A stretch of DNA of 52,784 bases from positions 1 through 52,784 of the forward strand of contig CANQSN010000007.1 of the NCBI GenBank assembly GCA_947626505.1. The letters run 5' to 3'. Source of the DNA: an uncultured Lachnospiraceae bacterium (GTDB taxonomy: Bacteria; Bacillota; Clostridia; Lachnospirales; Lachnospiraceae). The position numbers were made by a program, and so were the translations under genes. The notes under the pieces were generated by a model. The model had not been told where the DNA came from. It did not search any database and was given only the letters and a program-made list of their open reading frames with translations. Positions 51,861 to 52,784 of the stretch are shown here, in pieces (the first letter of the stretch is position 1; the number at the start of each line of letters is the position of its first letter).

Positions 51861-52622
51861 ATGGGTAATAATCAGAGTGAAGAGATTGAGATTGACTTAA
51901 GAGAAATATTTGTTGTATTGATGTCCCGTATATATATTATTATCGGGGTAGCTGTAGTATGCGCGTTGGTGGCGGGGCTTGTTACTAAGCTGTGTATTAC
52001 GCCGCAATATCAGTCAACTACCAAGTTATATGTTTTATCTAAAGGGGAGGATTCCGGAAGCGCTGTGTCTTCTGCATTGACCTCTCTGACAGATTTACAG
52101 TTGGGAAGTCAGGTTTTGCTTGACTATCAGGTAATGATTACTTCAAGGCCTGTTTTAGAGAAGGTAATAGATAATCTTGAGCTTGATATGGAGTATCAGG
52201 AGCTTTCTCAAATCATCGGTATAGTTAATCCTGACCAGACGCGAAGCATTGAGATTACGGTAACATATCCTGATCCTAAGATTGCAAAAGAGATTTCGGA
52301 CGAGCTTGCAAGCGTTTCGGCGGAGTATGCGTCTGAGATAATGGACGTGCAGCCGCCAAGAGTATTTGAGTCAGGTAAAGTGGCGGAGCATCAAAGCAGC
52401 CCGAACCTTCTAAAAAATATTATTATTGCAATGCTTGTTGGAATAATTATTACGTGCGCTATTATTGTTGTATTACAATTATTAGACGATACTATTAAGA
52501 GTCAGGAAGATGTAGAGAAGTATCTGGGACTTAACACATTGGGATTGATACCTATTGAAGAGGGCGCTGTCAATCAGATGAAGAAGGATAAAAGAAAACG
52601 TATTCGTGATATGAAGAAGTAG
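51861..52622 (+). CDS. cpsC: Capsular polysaccharide chain-length/kinase adaptor (Wzz, CpsC/YveK-like)
   Basis: A 253-residue Wzz-domain protein with two transmembrane helices (about 25-47 and 188-210) enclosing an extracytoplasmic alpha/beta domain, and a short cytoplasmic tail that in this family activates the separate tyrosine kinase. The N-terminal DLREIFVVLMSRIYI and the QSSPNLLKN...LLDDTIKSQEDVEKYLGLNTLG motifs are typical. It lies 12 bases after cpsB and 10 bases before the kinase. Confidence 0.92.
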   Translation: MGNNQSEEIEIDLREIFVVLMSRIYIIIGVAVVCALVAGLVTKLCITPQYQSTTKLYVLSKGEDSGSAVSSALTSLTDLQLGSQVLLDYQVMITSRPVLEKVIDNLELDMEYQELSQIIGIVNPDQTRSIEITVTYPDPKIAKEISDELASVSAEYASEIMDVQPPRVFESGKVAEHQSSPNLLKNIIIAMLVGIIITCAIIVVLQLLDDTIKSQEDVEKYLGLNTLGLIPIEEGAVNQMKKDKRKRIRDMKK

Positions 52623-52632
52623 GAGGTTATAT

Positions 52633-52784
52633 ATGGGAAGCGTAATATTTGAAAAAAAGCATGAATTAGATTATCGTACTAATGAATCCTATAAAAGTCT
52701 TAGGACGAATATACAGTTTTGCGGCAGCGACGTGAATGTTCTTGCATTTACAAGCTGTACGCCTAACGAGGGTAAAAGCAGCGT
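52633..52784 (+). CDS. cpsD: Partial tyrosine kinase CpsD/CapB-like (cut by window edge)
   Basis: The first 50 codons of a bacterial tyrosine kinase. A short N-terminus with ESYKSLRTNIQF is followed by the Walker A start TPNEGKSS, the hallmark of CpsD/YwqD/Wzc-type kinases. AGGAGG lies upstream of the ATG. The remainder lies outside the window. Confidence 0.9.
   Translation, partial: MGSVIFEKKHELDYRTNESYKSLRTNIQFCGSDVNVLAFTSCTPNEGKSS

Overview
The window looks like a core-chromosome segment of a low-GC Gram-positive anaerobe of the class Clostridia, most likely family Lachnospiraceae. This rests on gene order and content (rsmD-coaD-ylbJ-tmcAL-pta-ackA-DUF177-rpmF-plsX-rnc-smc, then ylxM-ffh-rpsP-khpA-rimM-trmD-rplS), AGGAGG-type ribosome binding sites, sigma-A type promoters with 17-bp spacers, and AT-rich intergenic DNA. 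The species is not identifiable from the sequence alone. Nearly all genes are on the + strand. No phage, IS element, CRISPR array or rRNA was seen; the only tRNA is tRNA-Leu(CAA).

Layout. 1-2.5 kb: an MraY-type translocase and a secreted fibronectin-III-like protein. 2.5-6.9 kb: two YhgE/Pip-family membrane proteins flanking a small two-helix membrane protein. 6.9-7.7 kb: a bidirectional terminator, tRNA-Leu and a zinc-finger anti-sigma-like protein. 7.6-16 kb: polA, coaE, a large FtsA-like ATPase, a diguanylate cyclase and a WalJ-type metallo-hydrolase in close succession. 16-20.3 kb: ACT protein, UPF0210/DUF711 protein, PepD-type peptidase, small membrane protein, rsmD. 20.3-24 kb: coaD, a coiled-coil DivIVA-like protein, and ylbJ and tmcAL on the minus strand. 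24-32.6 kb: pta-ackA, DUF177-rpmF, plsX-rnc-smc. 32.6-39 kb: chemoreceptor, ftsY, threonine ammonia-lyase, zinc-ribbon protein, ferredoxin/ASKHA corrinoid-activator-like protein. 39-43.5 kb: the ylxM-ffh / S16-RimM-TrmD-L19 cluster. 43.5-47.3 kb: a lipid flippase (minus), cysteine desulfurase, and a PHP phosphatase (minus). 47.3-52.8 kb: a very lysine-rich secreted protein, a secreted/anchored protein, a sortase, a polytopic membrane protein, and the start of a capsule/exopolysaccharide operon (cpsB, cpsC, partial cpsD).

How the genes fit together. Most of the window is housekeeping: SRP targeting (ftsY, ffh), ribosome maturation (rsmD, rimM, trmD, rnc, L32, S16, L19), CoA synthesis (coaE, coaD), acetate/ATP metabolism (pta, ackA), phospholipid synthesis (plsX) and chromosome organisation (smc). 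The less explained parts are envelope-related: the YhgE triplet, the FtsA-like protein with C-terminal extra domains next to a diguanylate cyclase, and the secreted-protein/sortase/membrane-protein module abutting the capsule operon. I saw no clear evidence of a wholly new defence or mobile system. The best candidates for undescribed biology are the sortase-capsule module, the YhgE triplet, and a small family of intergenic hairpin repeats upstream of start codons.
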